Of a stretch of 48,067 nucleotides of DNA, positions 16,348 to 23,810 are shown piece by piece. The notes beneath the pieces were generated by a model. That model was given only the letters and a program-made list of their open reading frames with translations, was not told where the DNA came from and searched no databases. Every line of letters starts with the position of its first letter. Position 1 is the first letter of the stretch. Origin of the DNA: Tenacibaculum agarivorans (GTDB lineage: Bacteria > Bacteroidota > Bacteroidia > Flavobacteriales > Flavobacteriaceae); the NCBI RefSeq assembly GCF_001936575.1, contig NZ_MSMP01000037.1:1-48067 (forward strand), written 5' to 3'. The position numbers and the translations under genes were made by a program.

Positions 16348-17775
16348 TTAGTTTTTAATAATCGTTTCAGTTTTCTTTTCTCCATCTACATATACGGTAA
16401 TTACGTACATGCCTTGTTGCAATTGATTTCCATTTAAGTAATAGATATATTCTCCTTCCCTTTGCTGTTTTCCTTCTTCAATAATTTGATTACTTCCTGT
16501 ATTTAAGTGTGTAGCTTCAATACGAATATGACTCTCTTTAGTTAGGTTATAGGCTACAAATAATTCAGTACTGAAAGGATTAGGATACAGTTTGATAAAT
16601 TTGGTATTAGACGCACCTTGTAAATGTTCTAAGGCTTCCTGCGAAATTTCAACACCGTTCTGTGTTTGCGTTTTTCTTTTGGTAAGAATCATTTTAAAAT
16701 CTCCTCCTAATTCTTTGAGCTTACTTGCATAATTAGTTAAGCTTACTATTAGGTATTCTTTTTCATCTACTAATTTGATACTAGCCTCGGCATGTTTAAT
16801 TAAATAGTCAATCGTCTTTTCTGATGGTGTTGCATAAAAATTACGATCCAATGTAATTTGCAAATCATCAAATATAAATTCGTCGGCATATAGACTAGCT
16901 GTACCGGAATTACTATAGTTACCTGTAGCTAATTCATAATTAAAATTAGGTTCTTGTTCGCCCTTTTTAAAAGCTATTGATACGGGTATTTGTTGTACTA
17001 CTTTTTGTTCTGACCAATCCATTTGTAAAAGCGTACCATCCCATGTGCCGGAAAATGCAGACGTTGATTTTTTGATTCCTTTTTTACTGTTTTCTAATAC
17101 CTTTTTTTGAAAATCGGTAAGTTCAAAGCTTGAATGCTTATGCTTTTCCATACAGGAAATCAGTGTAGTTTCATTCAAACTGTTTTGAGTTTTAAGTAAT
17201 TCAATAGCTTTGTCTCTGTCTTGACGTACACCATTTCCAAAAAAGTAAGACATCGCTAACCAGTGTTTTGCCATTGGATAGGAACTTTGTTCAAATAATT
17301 GAACTGCTTTTTCATAATTTTGTGGTACTCCACCTAAGCCTTTGTAAAATAAGTATCCTAACGCATAAGTACCTTTCTGATTCCCTAGCTCATGGGCTTT
17401 TTTGTACCATTTTTTAGCTTTTTTAATATTAACATCAACGCCATTTCCATTTTTATACAAATCTCCTAAATGAACCATAGCTAAACCATGGTCTTGTTTA
17501 GCAGCTTTTTTAAATAATGTAAAGGCTTTTAAATAGGTTGCTTCTGTTTGTTGAACTTGGTATATCCTACCTAATAAGAATTGTGCTTCTGCCTCTCCTT
17601 TTTCTGCACATGGTTTTAGTAATTCAATAATTTCAGGATAGTTCTCTTTTGAATTCGGAAGGCTTAATTCGTGGTTTACAATTTTTAAATTAAGCTCACA
17701 ATTTAGTTTTTTTTGTGCCTTTAACTTTGAGCATAGCAATAGCTGTAAGACACACGTTATAATTAGTGTTCTCAT
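16348..17775 (-). CDS. Secreted Sel1-repeat protein with T9SS sorting domain
   Basis: 475 residues. Signal peptide about 1-20 (cleavage near L-K-A-Q). Residues about 50-200 are Sel1-like helical repeats (AEAQFLLGRIY, AMVHLGDLYKNG, KGTYALGYLFYKG and a fourth). Residues 240-365 are beta-rich. Residues 395-475 match a type IX secretion type A sorting domain: K-L-Y-P-N-P-F near 396 and a closing G-M-Y-V-I-T-V-Y with a basic end. T9SS is restricted to Bacteroidota, so this gene fixes the host phylum. It starts the cluster; 6 bp separate it from the HExxH protein gene. Confidence 0.85.
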   Translation of the reverse strand: MRTLIITCVLQLLLCSKLKAQKKLNCELNLKIVNHELSLPNSKENYPEIIELLKPCAEKGEAEAQFLLGRIYQVQQTEATYLKAFTLFKKAAKQDHGLAMVHLGDLYKNGNGVDVNIKKAKKWYKKAHELGNQKGTYALGYLFYKGLGGVPQNYEKAVQLFEQSSYPMAKHWLAMSYFFGNGVRQDRDKAIELLKTQNSLNETTLISCMEKHKHSSFELTDFQKKVLENSKKGIKKSTSAFSGTWDGTLLQMDWSEQKVVQQIPVSIAFKKGEQEPNFNYELATGNYSNSGTASLYADEFIFDDLQITLDRNFYATPSEKTIDYLIKHAEASIKLVDEKEYLIVSLTNYASKLKELGGDFKMILTKRKTQTQNGVEISQEALEHLQGASNTKFIKLYPNPFSTELFVAYNLTKESHIRIEATHLNTGSNQIIEEGKQQREGEYIYYLNGNQLQQGMYVITVYVDGEKKTETIIKN

Positions 17776-18007
17776 TGATTTTAAGTGTTTAAATTTGGGT
17801 GCTTTAAGTGTGTTAACTTCTTAGTTTAACCGTTTTATGAATCTGTTTTTTTCATTTGAGTGTATTAAATATTATTTTTTAGAGTTGGTTACTTTTCGTT
17901 ACTACAATATTAACAGTTAATATATAGATAGTGGTACGGTTTTCCCGTACTTTTGGTGCGGGAAAACCGCACTTTTTTAAGAGATAAAAAATATTAAGGC
18001 AAGTAAA

Positions 18008-18028
18008 AACCCCACCAGAAGCAGGGTT
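18008..18028 (-). terminator. Minus-strand terminator for the 39-codon gene
   Basis: Read on the minus strand: AACCC, 11-base loop, GGGTT followed by TTTA. It lies about 90 bp downstream of the stop of the small membrane-protein gene. Confidence 0.6.
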
Positions 18029-18115
18029 AGAGTATTTAACTTCGGCTTATAGCCTTATTATATATTTATAATTTTGAAATCAACTTACATCTTAAAAATC
18101 TTTAATCTATAAAGT

Positions 18116-18235
18116 TTACATAAATATATAACACAGAATAAACGTAAATAGAATCACATTAATTCCAATACAAATATATGTACTTAATTTTGTTTTCTTA
18201 AGATTACTTCCCTCAATATTGTCAAATATCTTCAT
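18116..18235 (-). CDS. Tiny membrane protein (39 aa)
   Basis: An ATG at 18235 opens 39 codons ending in TAA (18116-18118). Residues 1-17 are charged, with Lys at 13, 14 and 16; residues 19-38 are one unbroken hydrophobic helix (Ile, Val, Leu, Phe, Cys). Size and layout match small single-span plasmid proteins such as type I toxins or regulatory micropeptides. It has its own terminator at 18008-18028, consistent with a short separate transcript. Coding is not proven. Confidence 0.4.
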   Translation of the reverse strand: MKIFDNIEGSNLKKTKLSTYICIGINVILFTFILCYIFM

Positions 18236-18573
18236 CGGTTGTTTCTGTAGTTCCGACTAACTACTCTTTGTTTATAATGTGTGTTATAACTTTAACTCAC
18301 TATTTTAAACCGTTACTATTGTTAAGACAAAATAAAAGCTTTTAAATTTGAAACTGGTACGGGTGACCCGCACTTTTTTTAAACTCTTACTCTTTACAGA
18401 TACAAAATAAAGGCTTTAAAATTGGAGAGTGGTAAGGTTCAACCTTACTTTTGGTAAGGCTGAACCTTACTTTTTCACTTTTTTTCTTTGATTTATTACG
18501 GTTTACCACAAAAAAGTAGATTTTCGTTTATTATTGTCTTATTTTCATAGTCATTTCAAAAAATAAAACCCTT

Positions 18574-19437
18574 ATGGTTGAAAAAATCAAGATGCTTACC
18601 CTGAGAGCTTTAGTAAGTGATGAAAAATTAATGTATGGCTTGGTATTAAAAGGTGGAAATGCGTTACAATTAGCCTACAATATTACTGACCGAGCTTCAT
18701 TAGATATCGATTTTTCAATTGAAGGTGATTTCTCTCCAGAGGAATTTAAGCGTATTGAAATGATACTTTATGGTTTACTAAATACCGAATTTGAAAAGCA
18801 TAATCTCTATGTATTCGATATACGCTTTATAGAAAAGCCCAAACAAAATAAAGTAAAAGAGTGGAAAGGGTATCTTCTTAATTTCAAAGTTATTGACGCT
18901 GATTTGCACGATCCTGATGATGTAGATAAATCTAGACGTTTAGCACATAAAATTTATCCGAATCAGTCTACGCAATTTCAGGTAGAGATTAGTAGCTATG
19001 AATACACTGCAAATAAGAAAATTGTGGATGTTGATGGTACAATATTCTATGTATACACCCCTGAGATGATTGTATTTGAAAAAATACGTGCCTTATGTCA
19101 ATCCATTCCTGAGTATAGAGAAATCATCCCTACAGCTCGTCAAAAAGGTCGTGCTCGTGATTTCTATGATATTTGGAATTTGTGTAATTCCTTTGGTATT
19201 GATTTTACTTCTGAGAAGAATAAAATCATGTTCAAGAATATTTTTGATGCCAAGCTCGTTCCAATTCATTTTTTAGATTTATTACCACAGTACAAAGACT
19301 TTCAAAAAGAGGATTGGAATAGTGTAGTAGATACACTCACAGCAACAGATACTAAAGGTTTTGACTTTTACTTTAATTTCGTTATGGATAAAGTTAAGGA
19401 TATTAAAAACCTAGAGGATAATACATATTCCAAGTAG
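18574..19437 (+). CDS. abiEii: AbiEii/AbiGii-family nucleotidyltransferase toxin
   Basis: 287 residues of the DUF1814 nucleotidyltransferase family, toxin of the AbiE toxin-antitoxin and phage-abortive-infection system; known relatives transfer nucleotides to tRNA ends. Catalytic motif I is visible: K26-G-G-N29 followed by L43-D44-I-D46-F. Later motifs are V-F-E-K-I-R-A-L and A-R-D-F-Y-D-I-W-N. The length is normal. The gene converges with its presumed antitoxin and overlaps its 3' end by 35 bp, whereas AbiE genes are usually in one operon with the antitoxin first. The upstream region carries the covarying GTAAGG-type hairpins. Confidence 0.85.
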   Translation: MVEKIKMLTLRALVSDEKLMYGLVLKGGNALQLAYNITDRASLDIDFSIEGDFSPEEFKRIEMILYGLLNTEFEKHNLYVFDIRFIEKPKQNKVKEWKGYLLNFKVIDADLHDPDDVDKSRRLAHKIYPNQSTQFQVEISSYEYTANKKIVDVDGTIFYVYTPEMIVFEKIRALCQSIPEYREIIPTARQKGRARDFYDIWNLCNSFGIDFTSEKNKIMFKNIFDAKLVPIHFLDLLPQYKDFQKEDWNSVVDTLTATDTKGFDFYFNFVMDKVKDIKNLEDNTYSK

Positions 19438-20278
19438 TATCTAACTTCGTAGTGGATAAATCATACGTCAAATAAAAAAGGATGGTACTCACCTTGTTTT
19501 GGAATGGAACTATTGCTGCTTTAGAATATCCAGCTCGATCCATATAAAAACCTATAAGCTGATGAAAAGGGTAAATATAGTCTAGCTTATCCAAGTAGCG
19601 GTCTAACTTTTTAGGATCTATTTTGTCTTTTGCATTTCTAAAGGCTTCTAGCACTTCAAATACCCCTCCTGAATAGGCAGGGCGAACAGCGATATCAATC
19701 AAAGTGCGTTCTAAATCGGTTACAGCGTAACGATCGATTTTAATAATTCCCACATGAACAGATTCATGTTTTTTTTGGAGAAATGAATATTTGAAATTAT
19801 TAGCCTTTGAGATGTAGATATCATTACTTGTACGCTGCTTTTTTTTAAAAGCTCGATCCACTGCTTCCTGCTCTAAAGTTTTAGGTTTAGCATAAGAAGG
19901 CATTTTGTACATATCATAACTGACATATATTGTTTTAGGAATTTGTAAGGTTAGTTGATGGACTTGCATGGCGCTATAGTTTGACAAATACCCCTCTTTT
20001 TTAATGGTCAGGCCAGTATCGAAATTATTAGCATTCTCTTTGGACCATATTTTTTTTTCAGAACCTTCACTGTCCTGGAGAACCTGAAGGATAAGGATCT
20101 TATTATCTTCTATAAAATCAATAAAACTTTTAATATTTCGATATGCTGCAATACGCCATAGTTCACGGTTTGTAACAAAAATTTCACGAAGATCATTTAG
20201 CGTAAAAGCATACATTGGCGAAGCTTCAAAAAAAGCAATGATGTGATTTTTTGCTCTACTAAATGATTCAATTTTCAT
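19403..20278 (-). CDS. abiEi: AbiEi-like antitoxin/transcriptional repressor
   Basis: 291 residues. Residues about 1-75 form a winged-helix-like N-terminal region (FEASPMYAFTLNDLREIF); the C-terminal part has the AbiEi signature V-T-D-L-E-R-T-L-I-D-I-A near residue 185 followed by helical sequence. AbiEi proteins neutralise AbiEii and repress their own promoter by binding inverted repeats. A perfect 22-bp palindrome at 20291-20312, 13 bp before the start codon, fits such an operator. Here the gene is opposite in direction to the toxin gene, with overlapping 3' ends. Confidence 0.8.
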   Translation of the reverse strand: MKIESFSRAKNHIIAFFEASPMYAFTLNDLREIFVTNRELWRIAAYRNIKSFIDFIEDNKILILQVLQDSEGSEKKIWSKENANNFDTGLTIKKEGYLSNYSAMQVHQLTLQIPKTIYVSYDMYKMPSYAKPKTLEQEAVDRAFKKKQRTSNDIYISKANNFKYSFLQKKHESVHVGIIKIDRYAVTDLERTLIDIAVRPAYSGGVFEVLEAFRNAKDKIDPKKLDRYLDKLDYIYPFHQLIGFYMDRAGYSKAAIVPFQNKVSTILFYLTYDLSTTKLDTTWNMYYPLGF

Positions 20279-20290
20279 AATGATACCATC

Positions 20291-20312
20291 ATAGTCTAAT
20301 ATATTAGACTAT
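20291..20312. promoter_or_regulatory. Perfect 22-bp palindrome, abiEi operator candidate
   Basis: ATAGTCTAAT-AT-ATTAGACTAT, immediately upstream of the abiEi start on the minus strand. AbiEi autoregulation through inverted repeats is known from streptococcal systems, so this is a probable operator. Confidence 0.7.
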
Positions 20313-20363
20313 GTAGCAAAGGTAATGAAAAATTTTGACTTAATCAAGTTAGTTTTTCTTTTT

Positions 20364-20446
20364 GGGCGTTGTAACCTTGCTCTCCCTACAATAAATACCC
20401 CTAGTGTAAACTTTCTCTAAGAGTACGTGAGCTTCTTTTAGTCGCT
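20364..20446 (+). repeat. Degenerate ~83-bp repeat, second copy at 25071-25151
   Basis: Both copies begin GGGCGTT, hold TGCT.TCC.TACAATAA near base 20 and end with the identical AGCTTCTTTTAGTCGC (20430-20445 and 25135-25150). In both cases it lies a few hundred bases before leader-type sequence (copy C and the fragment at 25607). Confidence 0.6.
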
Positions 20447-20589
20447 TCCGCCTCTAAGATGAAGTAATACCCTATGCGCATTGGATTTCCGACCAATCAA
20501 GAACGCAATGGATTTAAACACTTTTGAATCAGAACTTGACAGCACCTAACTCAAAGTAGTAATTCAATAGGTATTTGCCTGTAATATAC

Positions 20590-20889
20590 TCGTTTTGTGC
20601 TTGTATCGAACTATCACAAAACGAATTCTTTTCCTAAAGAACCAAAAGGGATCGGTCTCGTTCCACGCCTGCAGCTCCTCCTATCGTCATTTCTGCAGCC
20701 ACTACACGAGGGAATTCATCAACATAAGTACGAAGTTCAGCTCGCTGGATTTACCAATCAAATTTCTCTTCATAAAAAATCGGAACCCCCTAAAGGTCTC
20801 CCCCAATTTTTCACTTGAAAATTTGAGCGAAAACCCAGTCTAACACTGACCTCTAGTACAAATATTGTTTCATTTAAAATTTATGTATT
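20590..20889 (+). repeat. Repeated leader copy C, upstream of the 20890 gene
   Basis: Hairpins in order: TGTG...CACA with a TATCGAA loop; TTCTTT-tcct-AAAGAA; hairpin I CTCGT (20657-20661) to ACGAG (20706-20710) with inner CTGCAG/CTGCAG; alternative second module GGAACC...; TTTTC-actt-GAAAA within 20804-20825; CCAGT-ctaac-ACTG. Tail and spacing to the ATG are conserved. Confidence 0.85.
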
Positions 20890-21456
20890 ATGAGTTCACA
20901 GGAATTTCTACAACTAGACTTTGGTTTTAATGATGAGCCTACCCCTAAAAAAGCCACCATAATTGAACAGCCTTCTAAAAAAGACAGCGAAGAGTTTGTT
21001 TTTACGTTTATGGACTGTTTGACAGCTCCCGTTATTGTATATCCTTCTCAATGGCAAAGTGCCATACCAAAGCATGTGTTAGAAAATATTACCATCTCCA
21101 GAATGTTCACCTTAATGTCAGGAGAAAAAATGGCTTCACTAACGGAAACATTGGCCTATATGATACCACGTACTTTCGAACATCCATTACCGTATGGTTG
21201 GACTAACATCTACACCTGGCTTGGATTTCAATATGTTAAAAGCTTTAAAAGAGAGTTAGTAGAAATGACAAAAGAAGTTGCTCCGGAACAGCTTTCACGA
21301 GATGAAGAAAGAGATCTAAAACACTTGCGCATTTGGATCTATGAGAAAAGAGTAAAAGCACTCAAAGAAAGGATGAAGTCTATTAGAAAAGAGGAAGTAA
21401 AAAAAACTCCAGTTCAAAAGGATAAAACCGACACTATGAATTTATTTAATTCTTAG
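20890..21456 (+). CDS. Conserved plasmid protein (188 aa), unknown function
   Basis: 188 residues, soluble. Residues 1-40 are polar and probably disordered and include Q-L-D-F-G-F (residues 8-13), loosely like a clamp-binding peptide. Residues 45-130 are the ordered core with several Trp and Pro residues; residues 135-175 form a highly charged helix. No family recognised. It is expressed behind leader copy C and closed by its own terminator, so it is another single-gene leader unit. Confidence 0.7.
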   Translation: MSSQEFLQLDFGFNDEPTPKKATIIEQPSKKDSEEFVFTFMDCLTAPVIVYPSQWQSAIPKHVLENITISRMFTLMSGEKMASLTETLAYMIPRTFEHPLPYGWTNIYTWLGFQYVKSFKRELVEMTKEVAPEQLSRDEERDLKHLRIWIYEKRVKALKERMKSIRKEEVKKTPVQKDKTDTMNLFNS

Positions 21457-21465
21457 GAGTATACC

Positions 21466-21497
21466 AGGTATAGTGATTTGTCGCTATACCTTTTTTT
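21466..21497 (+). terminator. Rho-independent terminator
   Basis: AGGTATAG (21466-21473) pairs with CTATACCT (21484-21491), followed by a run of T. Confidence 0.8.
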
Positions 21498-21519
21498 GTT
21501 AATTATACTATTATCCTTT

Positions 21520-21829
21520 TGTGATGGTATCGAACCATCATAAAACGAATTCTTTTTCTAAAGAACCAAAAGAGATCGGTCTCGTTCCACGCCTGCAGAC
21601 CTTCCTATCGTCATTTCTGCAGCCACTACACGAGTGGGATTATCAATATCGGTACAAAGTTCAGCTCGCTGTATTTACCATCAAATTTCTCTGCATAAAA
21701 AATGGCATGAACCCTCTTCGCTTTTCTCAGGGGAACCCATCCAATTTTTCACTGGAAAATTTGAGCGAAAATCCAGTCTAACACTGTGCTACAGTACAAA
21801 TATTGTTTAATCATTAAAATTTTTTCATT
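21520..21829 (+). repeat. Repeated leader copy D, upstream of the 21830 gene
   Basis: Best-formed first hairpin: TGATGGT (21522-21528), loop ATCGA, ACCATCA (21534-21540). Then TTCTTT-ttct-AAAGAA, hairpin I CTCGT (21581-21585) to ACGAG (21630-21634), CCCT...AGGG, TTTTC-actg-GAAAA within 21742-21763, CCAGT-ctaac-ACTG and the tail. Confidence 0.85.
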
Positions 21830-22162
21830 ATGAAATTATCACAAGAGCTGTTAGCTGAACTTACCACCAATTGTAGAAATTGGGACACTTCGGAATTATT
21901 CCAACTTATCGATGAGTTAATTATAACTGATTGCTGGAAAATCACCTTTAGCAAAGAAATAGACCAAACTGCAATATACTATGAAGTAGATGCAAAGCTG
22001 TTTCAAGGCCAAGTCCTAATCACTTTAAACTTTATGGATTTATTTAAGATCTATTACATAAAGGATGATAAGGTCGTTGAGATAAAAAATGACGTGTATT
22101 TAGATGATCTGCTAATGTCAATAGATGAAAAATTAGTGCAAGGAGCACCGTACTTCTTCTAA
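21830..22162 (+). CDS. Unknown small acidic protein (110 aa)
   Basis: 110 residues, clearly acidic, soluble, alpha then beta. Not recognised. It starts directly behind leader copy D and ends before a CTCCTGT/ACAGGAG terminator like the one after the 6603 gene. Small acidic proteins expressed early on plasmids are often DNA mimics or inhibitors of host defences, which is a possibility here only by context. Confidence 0.65.
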   Translation: MKLSQELLAELTTNCRNWDTSELFQLIDELIITDCWKITFSKEIDQTAIYYEVDAKLFQGQVLITLNFMDLFKIYYIKDDKVVEIKNDVYLDDLLMSIDEKLVQGAPYFF

Positions 22163-22176
22163 AAATCTGGCTTTTT

Positions 22177-22203
22177 CTCCTGTGCCAACAAACAGGAGAT
22201 TTT
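22177..22203 (+). terminator. Terminator with reused CTCCTGT stem
   Basis: CTCCTGT (22177-22183) and ACAGGAG (22192-22198), then ATTTT. Same stem as at 7013-7035, including the preceding GCTTTTT. Confidence 0.65.
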
Positions 22204-22222
22204 AACTTTAAAATACTTAATT

Positions 22223-22603
22223 ATGAAAACCTTTTTTACAACTCATAGATTTGATGATTGGCATAGAGAAATCATCGTAGATCAAAACAATAAAATTCAT
22301 GTGATGGTCGACGGTTATCCGCATGAAATTACTCCCGATTGGGGCGAACCTCTTTTCCCTATTAAAGAGTATGTGTTAAAAGAGAGAACTTACTACATCT
22401 TTGGCGCTGAAGTTACCAGCTTAATTAAAAACCAAGTAAGCGAAGAAGAGATCATTTCCTTTTGTAAAATAAAGGGAGATTTTGCGATTTTCTGTTTCAC
22501 CGAAGGGGAAACAACATCTATGCAATTGTTGGAACAATTTAGCGGTTGGAATGATTACACAATGATTGATAAATCACTCTATGACACGCTAACAGAGGTA
22601 TAG
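22223..22603 (+). CDS. Unknown protein (126 aa)
   Basis: 126 residues, acidic, soluble, beta-rich in the first half with several His and Trp residues (HRFDDWHRE near residue 8). No signal, no family recognised. It follows the 21830 gene after a weak terminator and has its own strong terminator at 22612, so it is probably co-expressed with the copy D unit by partial read-through. Confidence 0.65.
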   Translation: MKTFFTTHRFDDWHREIIVDQNNKIHVMVDGYPHEITPDWGEPLFPIKEYVLKERTYYIFGAEVTSLIKNQVSEEEIISFCKIKGDFAIFCFTEGETTSMQLLEQFSGWNDYTMIDKSLYDTLTEV

Positions 22604-22611
22604 AACCTAAC

Positions 22612-22641
22612 AAAGAGTCGTATTAGTACGGCTCTTTTTTG
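22612..22641 (+). terminator. Rho-independent terminator
   Basis: AAAGAGTCGTA (22612-22622), loop TTAG, TACGGCTCTTT (22627-22637), one T-G pair, then T residues. Confidence 0.8.
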
Positions 22642-22647
22642 TTTATT

Positions 22648-22940
22648 GTCCTCCCACCCACCCCATTCAAACGCCATGTGGCTTATAAGCGGTCTCATTC
22701 CACGTCTGCAGCCCTTCCTATCGTCAATGCTACAGCCACTCCATGAGGGGATGTAATCAATATGGGTACGAAGTTCAGCTCGCTGTATTTACCATCAAAT
22801 TTCTCTGCATAAAAAATGACATGAACCCTCTTCGACTTCTCAGGGGAACCCATCCAATTTTTCATTGGAAAATTTGAGCGAAAACCCAGTCTACCACTGG
22901 CATGAGTACAAATATTGTTTAATCTAAAAATTTAATTATT
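22648..22940 (+). repeat. Repeated leader copy E with fused 38-bp repeat
   Basis: Bases 22648-22685 are the exact CCTCCCACCC repeat also at 11529. Hairpin I is CTCAT (22694-22698) with ATGAG (22743-22747), a compensating double change relative to CTCGT/ACGAG in the other copies. CCCT...AGGG, TTTTC-attg-GAAAA within 22855-22876, CCAGT-ctacc-ACTGG and the tail follow. Confidence 0.85.
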
Positions 22941-23408
22941 ATGTATTTAAGTTTCAAAGAATCTCTAATTTGTGTTGGCACAAAATTTAAAATTGGTAGT
23001 CGTAACTATGAAATTGTAGAATTTGTAGGAAAGGACAGGATTTGGGTTTATAACCCATTAGAAAAGAACCATTCTTATATTTTGGAAACCAAGCAATTTA
23101 TGGATATGCTGGGAAATGGGGTTTGTACTTTACTCTCTGAAATTTCAGAAGAGAACAAAATCTTTCAAGTGTTTTCTCCTGATGGGATTAGCCTGTTTGA
23201 AGATACCCATTACAATACAAAAGATGATGCTTTAGCAGCATTTGATAAATGGACCTTGCGTTTCAATGAACAAGGGTATTATTCCTCAGTACAAGGGAAC
23301 ATTGATCTTAGTGAGCTTCGAGACCATTGTACCCTTAAGGTATTTGATAAAACAAAGTGTAACACCTTAGAGTTAACGATTTATTCATCTGAAAGTATTC
23401 TAGGATGA
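22941..23408 (+). CDS. Unknown protein (155 aa)
   Basis: 155 residues, soluble, mixed alpha/beta with a beta-rich first third containing G-S-R-N-Y and W-V-Y-N-P. No signal, no recognised family. It starts directly behind leader copy E and its stop overlaps the start of the next gene by 4 bp (ATGA), so the two are translationally coupled. Confidence 0.65.
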   Translation: MYLSFKESLICVGTKFKIGSRNYEIVEFVGKDRIWVYNPLEKNHSYILETKQFMDMLGNGVCTLLSEISEENKIFQVFSPDGISLFEDTHYNTKDDALAAFDKWTLRFNEQGYYSSVQGNIDLSELRDHCTLKVFDKTKCNTLELTIYSSESILG

Positions 23409-23731
23409 AAAAAGTAATAAGTCTAACACAGGCTAAAGCAATATGGCACTTCGTGGCCATATTTGCTTTTGATAGTTCCGAAAATGTTGAATGGCAAATC
23501 AACGATGATGAGCAAGATAGTAGTACTTTAGATCAAGTACTTGAAATCTCAGACTACTTATTTATAGAAGATTATGTGAAAATAAATCTTAATAATCATG
23601 ATCTGAGTGAGTGGACAACATCTGAGTTATTCTATTTTCTGCAAAGTATACATCTAATTGCACCAGATGACAACTTTGAGGATTGGATGCACGATAGATC
23701 AGATATGATACAACTATGTAATACGATCTAG
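23405..23731 (+). CDS. Unknown acidic protein (108 aa), coupled to 22941
   Basis: 108 residues, strongly acidic (many Asp and Glu from residue 25 on), soluble, helical. Starts by ATGA overlap with the preceding gene and ends before a 12-bp perfect terminator stem. Not recognised. The acidity and the position in the putative leading region make a DNA-mimic or inhibitor role conceivable. Confidence 0.65.
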   Translation: MKKVISLTQAKAIWHFVAIFAFDSSENVEWQINDDEQDSSTLDQVLEISDYLFIEDYVKINLNNHDLSEWTTSELFYFLQSIHLIAPDDNFEDWMHDRSDMIQLCNTI

Positions 23732-23748
23732 TATCACATCTAATTCCT

Positions 23749-23779
23749 GCAACACCATACGTGTATGGTGTTGCTTTTT
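23749..23779 (+). terminator. Strong terminator, 12-bp perfect stem
   Basis: GCAACACCATAC (23749-23760), two-base loop GT, GTATGGTGTTGC (23763-23774), then TTTTT. Confidence 0.85.
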
Positions 23780-23810
23780 AAGTATTTTAGCAATTTTCAA
23801 TGTATTAGAA

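Larger units (their letters stand above)
17931..18478. repeat. Family of small covarying hairpins
   Basis: Five hairpins with the same plan but changed bases on both arms: GTACGG/CCGTAC and GTGCGG/CCGCAC (17931-17975); GTACGGG/CCCGCAC (about 18356-18372); GTAAGGTT/AACCTTAC and GTAAGG/CCTTAC (18430-18478). Each is followed by CTTTT, and pairs are joined by TTTTGGT. In each pair the two hairpins can also pair with each other. Two copies have a shared leader ACAAAATAAA.GCTTT (18328, 18401). The rest of 17776-18573 holds the small gene and terminator listed separately. Confidence 0.7.
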
